From: Edolisoma coerulescens
Taxonomy: Eukaryota > Chordata > Aves > Passeriformes > Campephagidae
Assembly (NCBI GenBank): GCA_013397115.1
Contig: VWZW01005505.1
Location: 1,759,880 to 1,823,879 of the forward strand
Length of the DNA: 64,000 nt
Direction of reading: 5' to 3'
Below, piece after piece: positions 11,431 to 23,203 of the stretch. The notes beneath the pieces are model-generated. The model saw only the letters and a list, made by a program, of their open reading frames with translations, had not been told where the DNA came from and did not search any database. Each line of letters opens with the position of its first letter. The stretch's first letter is position 1. Made by a program: the position numbers and the translations under genes.

Positions 11431-11639
11431 ACACCAGATCACCTTTTCTGCCTCAAAAGACTACTGTGACATGTGGAATTCAAAGTCATTTTATAAATCA
11501 AAAACAATGGATATTTTCAAGAAATAGCCCATAGATTTAGAGAATGGTAGTTGTGTGTGTATATAAAAAATAGAAAGGATATCTTGAAAAATGTGAGACC
11601 TGGGCATGATATAAATGGTATAGAATAAGGAGTGGGTAT

Positions 11640-12196
11640 TGCCCTGTTTTTGGCTGAGGGGGAATTAATTTTCTTCCTATTGGATTGTATAGTGCTGTGT
11701 TTTGGATTTAGAATGTGAACAATGTTGATAACACACTAGTGTTCTAGTTGTTGTCAAGCAGTGTTTCCACTAAGTCAAAGACTTTTCAGCTTTTAACAGC
11801 TTTTAAGCTTTTAATCTAATCAGCAAGCAGCCTCAAAGACACAACAAGTTGGGAAGAGAGAAAGGCAGGACAGATGACCTCAGCTGACCAAAGGGTTATT
11901 CCATACCATGTGGTGTCAAGCTCAGTATAGAAACTACGGGATAAGCTGGTCATGGACCACTTCCTGAGAGCTGTCTGGGCATTGATGGGCAAGAGGTGAG
12001 CAATTGTATTGTGCAACAATGTTTTCTAGAATCTAGCTATTCTTATAATTATCTTTTAATTTTTTTTTAATTTTTCCTTCTGTTTCTGTCATTAAACCAT
12101 CATCTCAAACTAAATTTTTTCCCTAATCCCACTGAGGGAGAGGGTGGAACAAGCAACTGGCTGGTGTTTAGCTACCTTCTGGGTTAAGTTACAACA
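11640..12196 (+). mobile_element. 3' LTR of the ERVL remnant, 557 bp
   Basis: The LTR opens with tgccctgtttttggctgagg directly after the purine-rich aataaggagtggg (about 11624-11635), which is in the position of a polypurine tract. Landmarks follow in order: gttgataacacactagtgtt near 11724, a promoter region ccataccatgtggtgtcaag (11911-11930 approx.) with a TATA-like agtatagaaac just after it, gtgagcaattgtattgtgca (11996-12015 approx.), a possible ATTAAA poly(A) signal at 12091-12096, and a terminal ttacaaca ending at 12196. The order is that of U3-R-U5. It belongs to the same broad LTR group as the minus-strand piece at 2535-2911. No 5' LTR is present. Confidence 0.82.
12091..12096 (+). promoter_or_regulatory. 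Possible LTR poly(A) signal ATTAAA
   Basis: attaaa lies about 100 bases before the LTR end, where the R region's processing signal is normally found in this LTR type. Use is not shown by sequence alone. Confidence 0.5.
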
Positions 12197-14564
12197 CCAC
12201 TGAGCATAAACAATTGAAATGCATGATATGGAAGAGCAGAAAGTACACATAGCATGAGCAACTTCTTTGTGATATCTCTTAATTTCTAGTTTTGAACATT
12301 CTTAGTTTCGTGCTTGTGCAATTTTTATAAGCACATCATTACTGCCAAAGTAGCTGTCATGAAACACAGTTGAGACACAGAACATTAGGGTTCAGCAAAG
12401 AAAAAGAAATGTCATCCAGACAATAGGAATCACAAGTGCCTTGCCAAGGATTAAAAAACATGTTTGTGATGTCATTCTTCATGCTTCACAACACAAGTCC
12501 TAACAGTGATTGCCTGGGGTTAGGAAGAGATGTCCCTTTCATTATAGGGATCTCATATCCAATTCTGAATTCTTCAGCATCACAACAACACTACGTCTGG
12601 CCATTAGTCTGATTCAGCATGTCAATTTCTGTGTTTCCTGCCTCTGTGTCATTTATCCGAGGCAGAAACTCTGCTTTATTACCTAGTGATAAGAAAACTC
12701 TTAACTCTAATAGCTGTGCCTTAAAGGAAACCAGCCATGAAAGAGCATGCCAGCTCTTGATTAGTAACATGCAATTTCCCTTCCAGGCCTCTAAGCAGAG
12801 GGTTGGGCAGGTGTGTACAGTTGTTATGATAAGAGAAACACATACTGCGCTCTAGGAAATTACACAGGAGCTAGACATGAAAACTCCAGTAGAACTGGAG
12901 CATTATTACAGAATCTATTGAAAGAAATAATCTGTACATCATAAACGTTATATTTAGGAGATAACAAGGTAAAAGAAGAAATCCAGATGTCACAATATAA
13001 AAGACAAGCAAACAAACAAATGGAGATCTAAGTTTATTGAATCAACTGTACAGAGAGATCAATAAAGATTTGCCAGAGCCAACCTGCAGAGGAGCAAGGT
13101 CAGTTATTGTAAGAAACTAGCTCTTTCACTCAAATAACTGAAATATTTTGGACTGTATTTTTAGCATGGGTAGATAATGAAGACTTTATCTTGCAACATG
13201 AAAAAATGTTATAAAAATAGAACTATTTTAATCTCTAAAATGTCACTGACAACTTAAAAATACATTTGACTCTATATAAGTTATTGTTCAAACTAGTATT
13301 CTTGCTATGTTCAAAATCTTTAGAATGTAATGTTGAAATCTTCAGAATCAGTAGTTGAAATGACCATGCTGTCTCTGACAGGAAATGTTTTAGCATTTTT
13401 AACAGCCATATAATCTGCTACAAGATAGACCAGCCCAATTTCATGGGAAGAGTAGGCAGATATTCCTATCTGCTCCCTGTTCTGCTGTTCTGCACCACCA
13501 CAAAAAGACAGACAAATCACCCTTTACTGTACTTAGCTCAAAGTATGTCTCTTCCCACACATTTTAGATATCCAAACCTGTTTTGGATTTCTCTCTGATG
13601 CCTGTCATCTAAAAGATATAGTACTAAGTTTTAGATGCAAATTTCATACTTTAGGTAAACTCTGAGATTCTTGCCCCTTGAGTTTCCCAGATTGGATATG
13701 GTTTGGATTCTCTCTTTCTTTTCCCTGGTATTAGGTCATGTCTGTCTACCCAAGATCCAAAACTGGTAAGTTTTCTGAATACAGATAGTCCCTTATGACC
13801 ATCCATTCAAGAGCTGAGTACAGCTCAGCCATCTTTGTGTGTGTGTTTTCTTAAAAGGCAGCTGGTAATCCCAATCACACTCTAGTTACATGACAGGTCT
13901 ACTTCATGTCAGATCTTGTTGCATTTTACAGTTCAAACCCCAAGAAACCTAACCCATTTGTCTAGCTACAAAAGCAGGGAAAAGTCTCTCTTATGTAACA
14001 CAAGTTTTGTTATTGCCTGGTAAGATTTTGCCTTTCTCCCAAAGAAGGATTCAAGGGTCCTGTATTGAACATGTTTTACTCATGTGCTGGTGGATATTGA
14101 ATTACTAACATACGTTTTCAAATAGTACATATCTTTCTATAGGAGACATCAGCAAATACATACCAAAACAGTTGTTCTGTGCAGCTACATAAAAACCACA
14201 TTTTAATATAAGAGTGGAATTTTGCCTTCTTAAGATGACACTCTTCTCTGCAGAAAACTTTAATAAAATTATGCAGTTTTCTTTTACGAGAACATGTAAA
14301 AGGTTAATTTTTCATAGTGATTAGCACCTACAGTCTAGAAATCAGGACACTTCCTGTTGGAAATGTAAAATCACTAGCAAATCATTAAAAATTATCTTCC
14401 TTCCCAGCATGAAGTGAGTTGCAAAAAATGAAACTGTTGCTGTCATAGTTACCGTTATAGGATGGTGGCTGTGTAAAATATTAAAAAAGAGTTTGATCAT
14501 ACTTTTGATTTTCAATTTATCTTAGGCCTCTTAACCTTCTGTAACACATTGTGCTTGAGGATTA

Positions 14565-14670
14565 AAACCATTAGTCTAATAACTATAATTAGTCATAATT
14601 ATCCTAATAGGGGATATTAGTTAATGAAATCTCATTTCAGCGTTCTTAATAGATTTAATTAATACAATAT
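14565..14670. promoter_or_regulatory. TAAT/ATTA-dense segment, possible homeodomain cluster
   Basis: About nine TAAT or ATTA cores occur in roughly 105 bases, including TAATTA at 14586-14591 and 14596-14601 and a TAATTAAT at about 14656-14663. Homeodomain proteins bind such cores. The segment sits in a window with no gene, where distal enhancers are common, but AT-rich DNA yields these cores by chance, so the call is only a suggestion. Confidence 0.25.
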
Positions 14671-16427
14671 TTATGTCAGGTTGAAAAACAGAGGCATTTT
14701 GCAATGCACCTAATTCTTTATGACTTACCAAGAAGTATTAATTTAACGGAAGTTGCCAAAATACAATCAAAGGTGAACTCTCAATGTGCCATGAATTTAC
14801 CTTTTACCAATCCCAGTAGTATCAAGATCTTTACACCTCTTCCCCTTACTGTTTCTGGAAAGAATTTTTAAACATCCCTGGCCAGTACTTTTCTGATGGT
14901 TTGTCTTTCTTCCAAACTTCTTGGTTTTATTACTGCCCTACCAAGAAATTCAAATGTTATTCAGTCACTAATGTAGTTTCCTCACCTGCGGCCCCTCTTT
15001 CCCTTTCTGGGAGATGGCCAATAAAGCCAAACAAGTCGAAACATTTCCAATAACAGCAATAAATCACAATGTGGAAAGGATCCCTATATTTCTATTGCCT
15101 CTCAGCAGCTCTGAACTCAGGGAATTCATGCTTACATTTATGAAATACACACTTAAAACAAACCAGCACATGTTGAATTTTGCTATCATAGCTCAGGTCC
15201 TCAAGCACTGTAAAGAAAGCTGCTTTAGATTTACAGAAATATCCTTACCTGTGAATAGAGGCAGCTCTAACTTTGGGGAAAGTGAGGAAGGCCCATTCTC
15301 AACTATAATCGTCAGTAAAATCTTATTCCCCATATGTGCTAACCGTGATGATGCCCAAGCATAGTAGCACCAAGCCTGTCACCATAGCATGTTGGAAGTG
15401 TACCTTGCCTGCGTATCAGCCCTCAAGTGTGTATCACCAGCAGCTAAAAGGCCTTTGAGTCCTATGTTTAAGTATATTCAGTTGAAAGAAGAAAAAAGTT
15501 TAAAAACATGATAGTCTTCAGGAAAATGAAATATTTCTGAGAAAAAGAAACAGAATTTTTTATTGTTTTGAGTAACAGATTGAGGACTCTTGTGAGGTTT
15601 GCTTTTTCACTGAGAAAAATTGATAGGAGTCTTTCATCCTTTCAGCCTCACTGCCAAAGAGCCACGGATGCTTAGTCTGCCTGTCCCTACTGAAAGCAGC
15701 AAATGGTCCAGGAACTTGGACCATTCATGTAAAAATTGAAACTGATAACAGTCTTCTAGGTGAGCAACCAGGGACCCATCATTTTCACTCTTTCCACCAT
15801 AAAAAACGCTTCCTTAGGGAAAAAAAAAAAATTCCTAACAGAAATTGATTTTAACACAAAATTATCAACTACCTCTAAGCTTATAACACTTGTGCATGAA
15901 CTCTGTACTAAGTAAATTTCATCTCCAAGTTAAATGTTAACATACCATCTAGCACAGAATTTCTAAAACCATGTAAGTAGATTAGAAGGCAAATTTGTTT
16001 TCAGCAATGACTTAAACATTTATGATTTAAATGCTTTGGAAATCTTAAGTCTAGGGTTTTCAAATATTTCTCACTAGAGATAAAATGTAAAAGTGGAAGT
16101 TAAAGGACAAAAAAGCAAGAACTTAACTGAGAGTTGAGGATTTTAAACCTTCTACAAAGACTGTTATATAAAAAGTGCCACTTTGAGAGCCTGAATTTTC
16201 CATGAGAATGGACTGATATGGATTCATAATTTTGATAACTTATGCTTTGTTTGTGATTTTTTTATAATCTGAGAAAATTGTTAGAGGGAATCTAGTGAGC
16301 TCTTCGTTCCCACTTCTCCCCAGCCACACATTCCCTCCCATTCCCTTCTGCCAGCCTTTGAGGTCCAATGGTTGCATCATTTAGTCAAGTAGGGAACCGA
16401 TGTACTGGGACCTGATCATTTATTGCC

Positions 16428-16452
16428 TTTTTTTTTTTTTTTCTTTTTTTTT
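16428..16452 (+). repeat. Interrupted poly-T tract
   Basis: Fifteen T, one C, nine T. No retrocopy body is recognisable on either side, so I do not read it as the reversed tail of an insertion. Confidence 0.85.
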
Positions 16453-19335
16453 GGTTTGATTAGTTTTAAGCAGTGTCAGCTCATTAAGGACATGAGAATA
16501 GAACCATGACAGGATGAGAAGTGGGATCTGCATTGGATGCCTCATTTTATGCACTGGAAATAAGACGGGTAAGGGAAAGAATTGTAAAGGTACTGAAACT
16601 CAGAATAAAATTTCACAACTGGCTTATTTTTCTAGGCTGTTCCTCTGCAAAGTTTCCTATTCTAAAAGTTGAAAGATTAGGACCGAAGAATCAAGTTTAT
16701 CTTGAGGTAAATCATGCTTATAACATTTTCTCTTCCATGTCTATGATTTTGTTACCTTGTATGCCTGAAAGACACTGTGGGAGAAAAAATCAGGAGTAAT
16801 GTCTATATGCCACTTTTACCTTATTTTTCCTAAGCAATGCATGTCTAAAATCAAGGGTGATGTGTAAGGTAACATAAATAGTCAAAAGGCAGGCCATGCT
16901 GCCAACATTAACATACTGAAGAGATATAATTTTTTTTTTTTAATGTCTTTCAGAATGTTCCCCTGAAGAAGGTTAAGCATGATAGTGTTATACATCTCAT
17001 TCTTATGAAAAATTAAAAATTCCAATGGGCTTTCAGCTCCAAGGGTTCTCTGCTATACAGTTTGACTTTTTTTTTTCATTACTGAGCAAGTAAACATACT
17101 TACATAGAATTCACTAAGGCCTCCTTGAGCTTTCTTCACCTATCACAAATCTAGCAACAACATGCACAAAGGAACTATGCTAGTTACCATCCAGAGATTC
17201 AGGAAAAAATGAAGTTTGTCTTGAATGCTTATTTCTTGGGGTTTCTTACTTACATCGAGTGTACTGTTGAAATTTACCCTATAGGGAAAGCAATCTCCAA
17301 GCTAATGTATGTGCAAAGCATTCTAACTCCATTTCTGAGGATTTCAGAGGGACTTCAGAAGCATTTAGCTCTGGGCTATCCCTCCATTGGGAAGAAAACC
17401 TTGCCCAAAGAAAAGCTTTACAGTAATTATCATCATCCTGGAATTTTACAAACAATGCACATGATAATGAAGAATGCTTTAAAATATCACCCTAATCATT
17501 ATTAATTCCTTTGGTATTTATGGTAATAATGTTAATTGTGATGAACTCATTTTGCATTAATGTAAGTTCTTCTGGAACTCCACATTAATTTGTAACACTA
17601 TATTGAAGTGTTATTCAAGAAGGATATTACACAATTTATTTTTTAAATGTTTGCAAACTCTTTAAAATTAAAGATGTCCTGAAAAAAGCACATTTTTTTT
17701 CATCTGAAGAAATTGTTTTTGTTTCGTTAAACCCATAGTTTCTGCTGAGATTTAACAGTGATGAAAATTGACAAGGTTGAAGGGAATAAGGTGAGGCTCG
17801 TGTCACAGGGAATACATACAGAGAGAGAAGAAAAATTTTGTACTTTTCAAAGGCATTTGCCTAAATCATTTTTGCTTTCATTTTACACCTAGTGACAACT
17901 GCCAGATTTATGTTACTGGAAATTAAAAATTATAAGTTTATTCAGTACATAAAGAATGCCGGCTTCTGCTAATGTTGACTGTATCTGACCGAAAAGTTGA
18001 TTTATAATGAGACTTGGCTGATTCAGTTTGCGTATCTGTTCCAGTGCACCATCATCACTGCAGAATCTTTACTAATGATTGGAGTGTTACAGATGTCTTA
18101 GTCCACCATGTCCACAGTATGTCAATTTTTCTTAAATTAATAATTTAAACTGTAATCCTTCAAACTCTGAAAGTTAGCTACCTATGGGGTTTATTTTTCC
18201 ACTTGAACTGCCTGTTGCACTTAGGCCTGACCATCTTCCACGTGAATGAAAGGCCAAATCTAAAGTAGACATGTGGCTTGCTCTGCATTTTTCAAAGCTT
18301 CTTTCAAAATCTTAGCAGGTGTTGAGATTTACTTTTCACACACCATAAGCACAGGACTATTGCTCCATATATTTCCCCTGGCAGCAAGGCTGACATAAGT
18401 GGCCTCTAAATAATATGAATTCGCCATGCAGTTCTTAAGGGAGAAGGAGTGGCAGGATTCAGAGTTCCTCCTTTATTTTTGCAGTGTTATGGTCAGTGCA
18501 GCTGGCAGGAAGTCACAGGGGGTGGAAATCATTGGCAAGCAGAGAAAAACCTGCTCAAGATAACTTTGCTTCCCAGGGAAAATGGAATGACTGACCTTAG
18601 GTTTCCATAGTAGTAAAATTCACTGAGGGCTTAAATTAAATGTCACTTAAGTGGTGCATTGGCTGCTGTTCACAGGTGTTTGTGCCCTGCCAAGGAAAAA
18701 CTGATAAGAATTCATTCAGATTCAAGAACAATGTCACTACTTTCACCAGCTTTTCATTTTCATATTTTGTAAACACTGGAGTTTGTGAACTTTTTAATGC
18801 TAAAATACACCTGAAAATCAATGAGCAAAATCAAATTAGCTTTGTTAAGCTCAAACTCTCTGTTATTCTAGACAGGACACAGCTGGAAATCCTCTGAGCT
18901 TTGCTGGCTATTCCTCTGGAATAAAGAATGTGTAACCCCTTCACTCTCACGGATATTGCTATGTGCCTCTGATTCCTGGATACTAGCTTCTCTCCTCTGA
19001 GCAGCAGGCAAGCAGGCAGACCCCACTGCAGCCTAGATACTGCCAGCATCACACTGCTGCAAAAGGTACCTTTATCCTCCCTTTTTTCCCAAACCTTTCT
19101 TCATACACTGCTTACTTCACAGGCAGCAGAGGATACCTGTCACGTTAATGGAATTGTGTAAGGAAAAGCAGACATGAGATGTAGGAGGAAAAAAAATGAG
19201 ATGGAAGATTTCCTGTGAAAAGATAGATTCCTTCATATCTTTAATGTGTTCAGTGGTACTAGAATGTTTCCCTGTAAAGGAAACCTTTGCTTTGACCCAT
19301 AAGTATGCACTTCAAAAAAAGACAAAAGCAAAACA

Positions 19336-19353
19336 CAACAACAACAACAACAA
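19336..19353 (+). repeat. (CAA)6 microsatellite
   Basis: Six uninterrupted CAA units, followed by an A run. Confidence 0.9.
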
Positions 19354-22300
19354 AATCTTTAACCTGAGTTAGACAGCTGTCCAGAAACACACACAAAAAC
19401 ACCCTCACAAAAGTGGAAGTGAGCAAAAGATGGTAGGCATTTCTCAAAGGACAGATCTTCTGTATTGTGCATTTTCCTACATGTTTATGTGTCCAGCCCT
19501 ACAGCAAAAGTTACAGGAGGAAAGAAAACTTTCCACAGGGTGTTGGGTAACAGTGGTTTGCAATCTCTGATGTTGTTGATCATCACATCTGCCAAAAAGG
19601 CAAAAGACTATATTTTACAGAAACTGAACATTCATCCCTTTGTTCATTTTTTTTTTTTTTTGATACTGGGAAGAAATCAAAAGATTCCTGATCTCGATAT
19701 CCTCAACATCTGAGCATGTTTTCCAAAATGCCAAGTGAATTCCTCTGAATAAATGCATTCAACTAAAATGTGTTAAGAATATACTTTTCAATATCTTTAC
19801 AAATCATATATATGGTATGAGGTTATATATATGGGTGTATAAAATTATTTTCTTTCATACAAATACACGCAAAACTCATGGTAAAAAAATGACAGAGAAG
19901 AGAACAAAACTGACTACAAAAGCAGAAAATGGTTTATAAATAAAAAGAAGCTCAAAAACCTCAATTAATAAAGTAGAAGGTTTTTTAGAACTTTCTAAAT
20001 TTGTAATTTTTCTACAAATACATGATCTTATGCTAACTATCAGAAAAAAAAAAATCTCTAGATTAAATTTTAATCCAAAGAAACATTGAATATATGGTGA
20101 GAAAAGAAGTTAGCACCTAAAAATGGAAGACAAAAAATACTAATTGCTAATATTTTGGTATATTCTCTGTCTTATGACATAGCCTTCTGAAGTGAATATG
20201 ATTATTGCTGCTTGTTGCATGCAAGATGGTTTCTTTCCCACAACGCTAGTGAGATTTTTGATTCCCATATTCCTTTCACACTCCCCGATCAATGCTTTGG
20301 TTGGTGTTATCTCTGTATTAAGTTTCTTTCCATCAGTTTTTTATTCCTTGTGTTGTTTGATAAGCTTTACATTTCAGCATCTTTTACATTTGTATTGCCA
20401 TTTTTTGTTTGTAAACAAAATGGATTTTACAGTACCTTGCATTTTAATTTAAAATACCATGAGAGCTTATCAAACTTTAAAAATTTGCTTTGAAAGTATG
20501 TTGAAATTAGCATTTGTATTTACCACTTCACTGTGCTGGTAATAATCAGTGGAACGAAACGTTAAACCACAGAAATTCATCTTTTATGGCTGGATAATCC
20601 CATCAAGAGGGAACAAGAATAGGCCGTTCTCTTCTTTAATAGGCCTTGTGATGCTTCTGTCTTACAACAGATGTCAAACCACATCAGTCATATTCAAAAA
20701 TATTTATATTGTCATGATTTGGTTACTTGAAATAAGACTTATAAAGACCAAAAATTTACTTATTGTTTTTGCTCAGTAAATTTACAGCCTTTTACTCAAA
20801 TGAATGCATAGGAATACAATTTAAATATAAGAAATGCAAAGAGAAATTTGTACTCATTGGTTTCATTGAATCATAAAGCTATAACCATTAGATTAGAAGA
20901 AAAGTAGTAGAGATAATCCTGAAAAACAAAAAAAGTAATGAAGTAGTTCAAATAGGTTACAATTATTTACATTTGCCTAAACCAAAGCACAGGGGGAGTG
21001 TTTAGGGCCATATAACTATAATGAACACTTTCTAAAACAGCATATTATCTGTCACTAAGACTGGTTTTTGTCTCCATTTGAAACATTTTCATCCCAGAAT
21101 TGTAATCTTGCAAATGTTTATATAAAGTTCCCATCATGCTCTAACATCTTTAGAACAATTGTACCAATGCATATTGATTACTGCTCTAGATCCCATCTGT
21201 GAAAGGAGTGCTTGATATAGTGCCATCAGTGAAGGCAGAGGTCAGACATGCACCTTCTCTGCTATTTTTCAATTTAAAAAATTAAAGAATGAAATTAAAA
21301 AGTCAAATGACAGGGACAGAGGGTAGAAACAGGACTTTTACATGAACAGAAAATACATGGGGGAGTGAAACTTGCATGAAGGGGTATTGACTAGCCCCAC
21401 TCAGCTCCTTGCTGAAATCTGTTGCCCCACCAGACTGAGTTACAGATGGGATGAAATTCTTTGAGATGATCTGCCCAATGTACCTGTTGATTCAAGACCA
21501 CAATGAGCGATTTTTCATATCCAGTTTTAAACTCTGTAGCTGGCTTATGATCCTACCAGTGTATGCAGGTGTAAAGAATTACATAGGAACATGGCAAAAC
21601 ATTTGGCATTAAAGTTCATAGCCTCCCAAACCTGGGCTTTGAGATGGCAATTTTTATCTAGGGAGAGGGAAAAGAGATTGCTTTCTTAGAAGGCCATAGC
21701 CCACATGGTAATTACACACATGGTTAGCTGTGTACCCACCCCCAACTTCAGCAACTCTGACAGCTGTTGAAGAACTGGCAGTGAATATCCCTGCTGATCC
21801 AGGACAAGCAGGGATCACCTGAGGATTTTACCATGTCCTTGGTGCAACAGAAAACAGGCTGGTGGCAGCACAGGATTGTGCAGCAGTAAATCTCCTTCTG
21901 TTTTTCTGCCTTTTCCTCTTCCTCACATACTCTGTTCCCAAACATTTTATTGCACATGCCAGCAGAGTTTGTTTAGTGATCCTCCAAATTCAGTTTGTCT
22001 GATAAATTCTTTTGCAAGCCTATTACAACAGATGACTAGGTTAGATATGAGCCCTTTCATGCAAAGGTTTCCTTGATTACACACATCTTAAATATTTTTT
22101 ATAAAATATTAACAAATATTACATCTGATGCCAAGTTCTCTGTGAAATTTCATTGCTGATGTTCAAGAGAAATACTGCTTTAGTTGAAATAAAATGGAAG
22201 CAATGATACCTATTGTTTACTTGAAAAATAAAAAAAAAAACAACCCAATATTTTTCTCCAAAAAAGACTGATCCCCTTCCAGCTTGAGCAGGATGTTTTC

Positions 22301-23186
22301 AGATTTTTTGATTTTTTTCTCTGAAAGGCAAGGAAACACGGTATGTAAAAGCCATCAGTAGCTTCCTTGGAGATTTTTCAGGTAAAAAAGACTGAATACT
22401 TTTTAAATGGAATAATTCATCACTTTGTAAGGACCAGTCAACAATACAGAGTGGAGACTATGCCTGTGGGAAACTATTTTAGAGTAAATGTCAAAGCCAA
22501 AGTACAAAATTAGGCAATATACATTTTAGAAGAGAATCTACCTAAAATTTTTAAATGTAAGTGGACAGCCAAGAACACAGTGTGGGAGCATTTCTAATAC
22601 TAAATTCATGACTCTAAAAGATATATTCTCTTATATATTTTGATTATGTTAAAATATAGTGTAAGAGGGGTATCTTTTTTGAAAACATGAATAACTGCAT
22701 ATGCCATATGAGAGGTCAAGAGGTTATACCTGACACATGAGATCATTTAATAGCACTGAGATGTATGCACAATCAACTAAAGGACTTTTTAAAAATTGCT
22801 AGTAATTTGTTTGATAACTTGCCTGAGTTGCCTAAGAAAGATTAATTTCTTTAAAGGGAAGTATCCATTTCCTTCTTCCCAGAAAATTAGATCTTTTCCA
22901 AAAAAACTAATTTAGAAGAGCACAATTATTTCTGAAACAAAAATAATTATATTACAAAACTATTTTTCCTTATGTGCTTTGTAAATTTAATAATACTTAG
23001 GTACATTTTTTAAGAAAAAAAGCGCTATATTTGCCTGCATAAAAAATATATTTAAGATCACAGCTACTGACTTAGTCCAGAAGCAAATCCAAGACAACTA
23101 CTTACATGAGAAGCCATAGCTTCTACCAGTATCAAGTGTCTTCCTAACTAATACAATACTTTCATATTGAAAAGTTTTTGTGGTTC

Positions 23187-23203
23187 TTTTTTTTTTTTTT
23201 TTT
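23187..23203 (+). repeat. T17 homopolymer
   Basis: Seventeen consecutive T. No flanking retrotransposon body is recognised. Confidence 0.9.

Larger units (their letters stand above)
9715..11639 (+). pseudogene. pol: ERVL-type pol remnant (RT, RNase H trace, integrase)
   Basis: This is the decayed 3' part of a retroviral polymerase gene, joined directly to the LTR at 11640. The reverse-transcriptase active-site box YIDD is read at 9806-9817, preceded by LIQTALEDGKAEHLQ. In the same frame a stop follows at 9845-9847, then a segment with GPAQEVPFLGIKW (about 9926-9964) and two more stops. RNase H is represented only by fragments on either side of a gap near 10672. Integrase has an HX4H...CX2C zinc-binding region (10825-10936) and the start of a catalytic core (from about 11011). 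Gag, protease and the front of pol are missing: the remnant is 5'-truncated. Frames are interrupted throughout and no product is possible. The order pol then LTR with no env fits ERVL. ERVL naming is from family knowledge. Confidence 0.85.
12197..23186. other. Unassigned AT-rich stretch, 11 kb
   Basis: I recognise no gene or mobile element. The longest open frame is 15014-15364 (plus strand, 116 codons, MANKAKQVETF...), which has no domain or signal sequence I recognise. The 98-codon frame at 17209-17505 and the 93-codon frame at 20212-20493 likewise look random, the latter being rich in F, L and S as expected from T-rich DNA. Structure noted: T-tracts at 16428-16452, a (CAA)6 at 19336-19353 and a TAAT-dense segment at 14565-14670. 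Confidence 0.55.

Noticed and set aside
3399..12196. The LTR at 3.4-4.5 kb as the 5' LTR of the pol remnant at 9.7-12.2 kb
   Set aside because: Its sequence differs from the LTR at 11640-12196, and the 5 kb between holds no gag or early pol sequence that I can recognise.
15014..15364. 116-codon frame as a possible gene
   Set aside because: No domain, signal peptide or homology recognised, and frames of this size are expected by chance in 64 kb of both strands.
16428..16452. Reversed poly(A) tail of a processed retrocopy
   Set aside because: No gene-like body follows on the minus strand and no target duplication is apparent.
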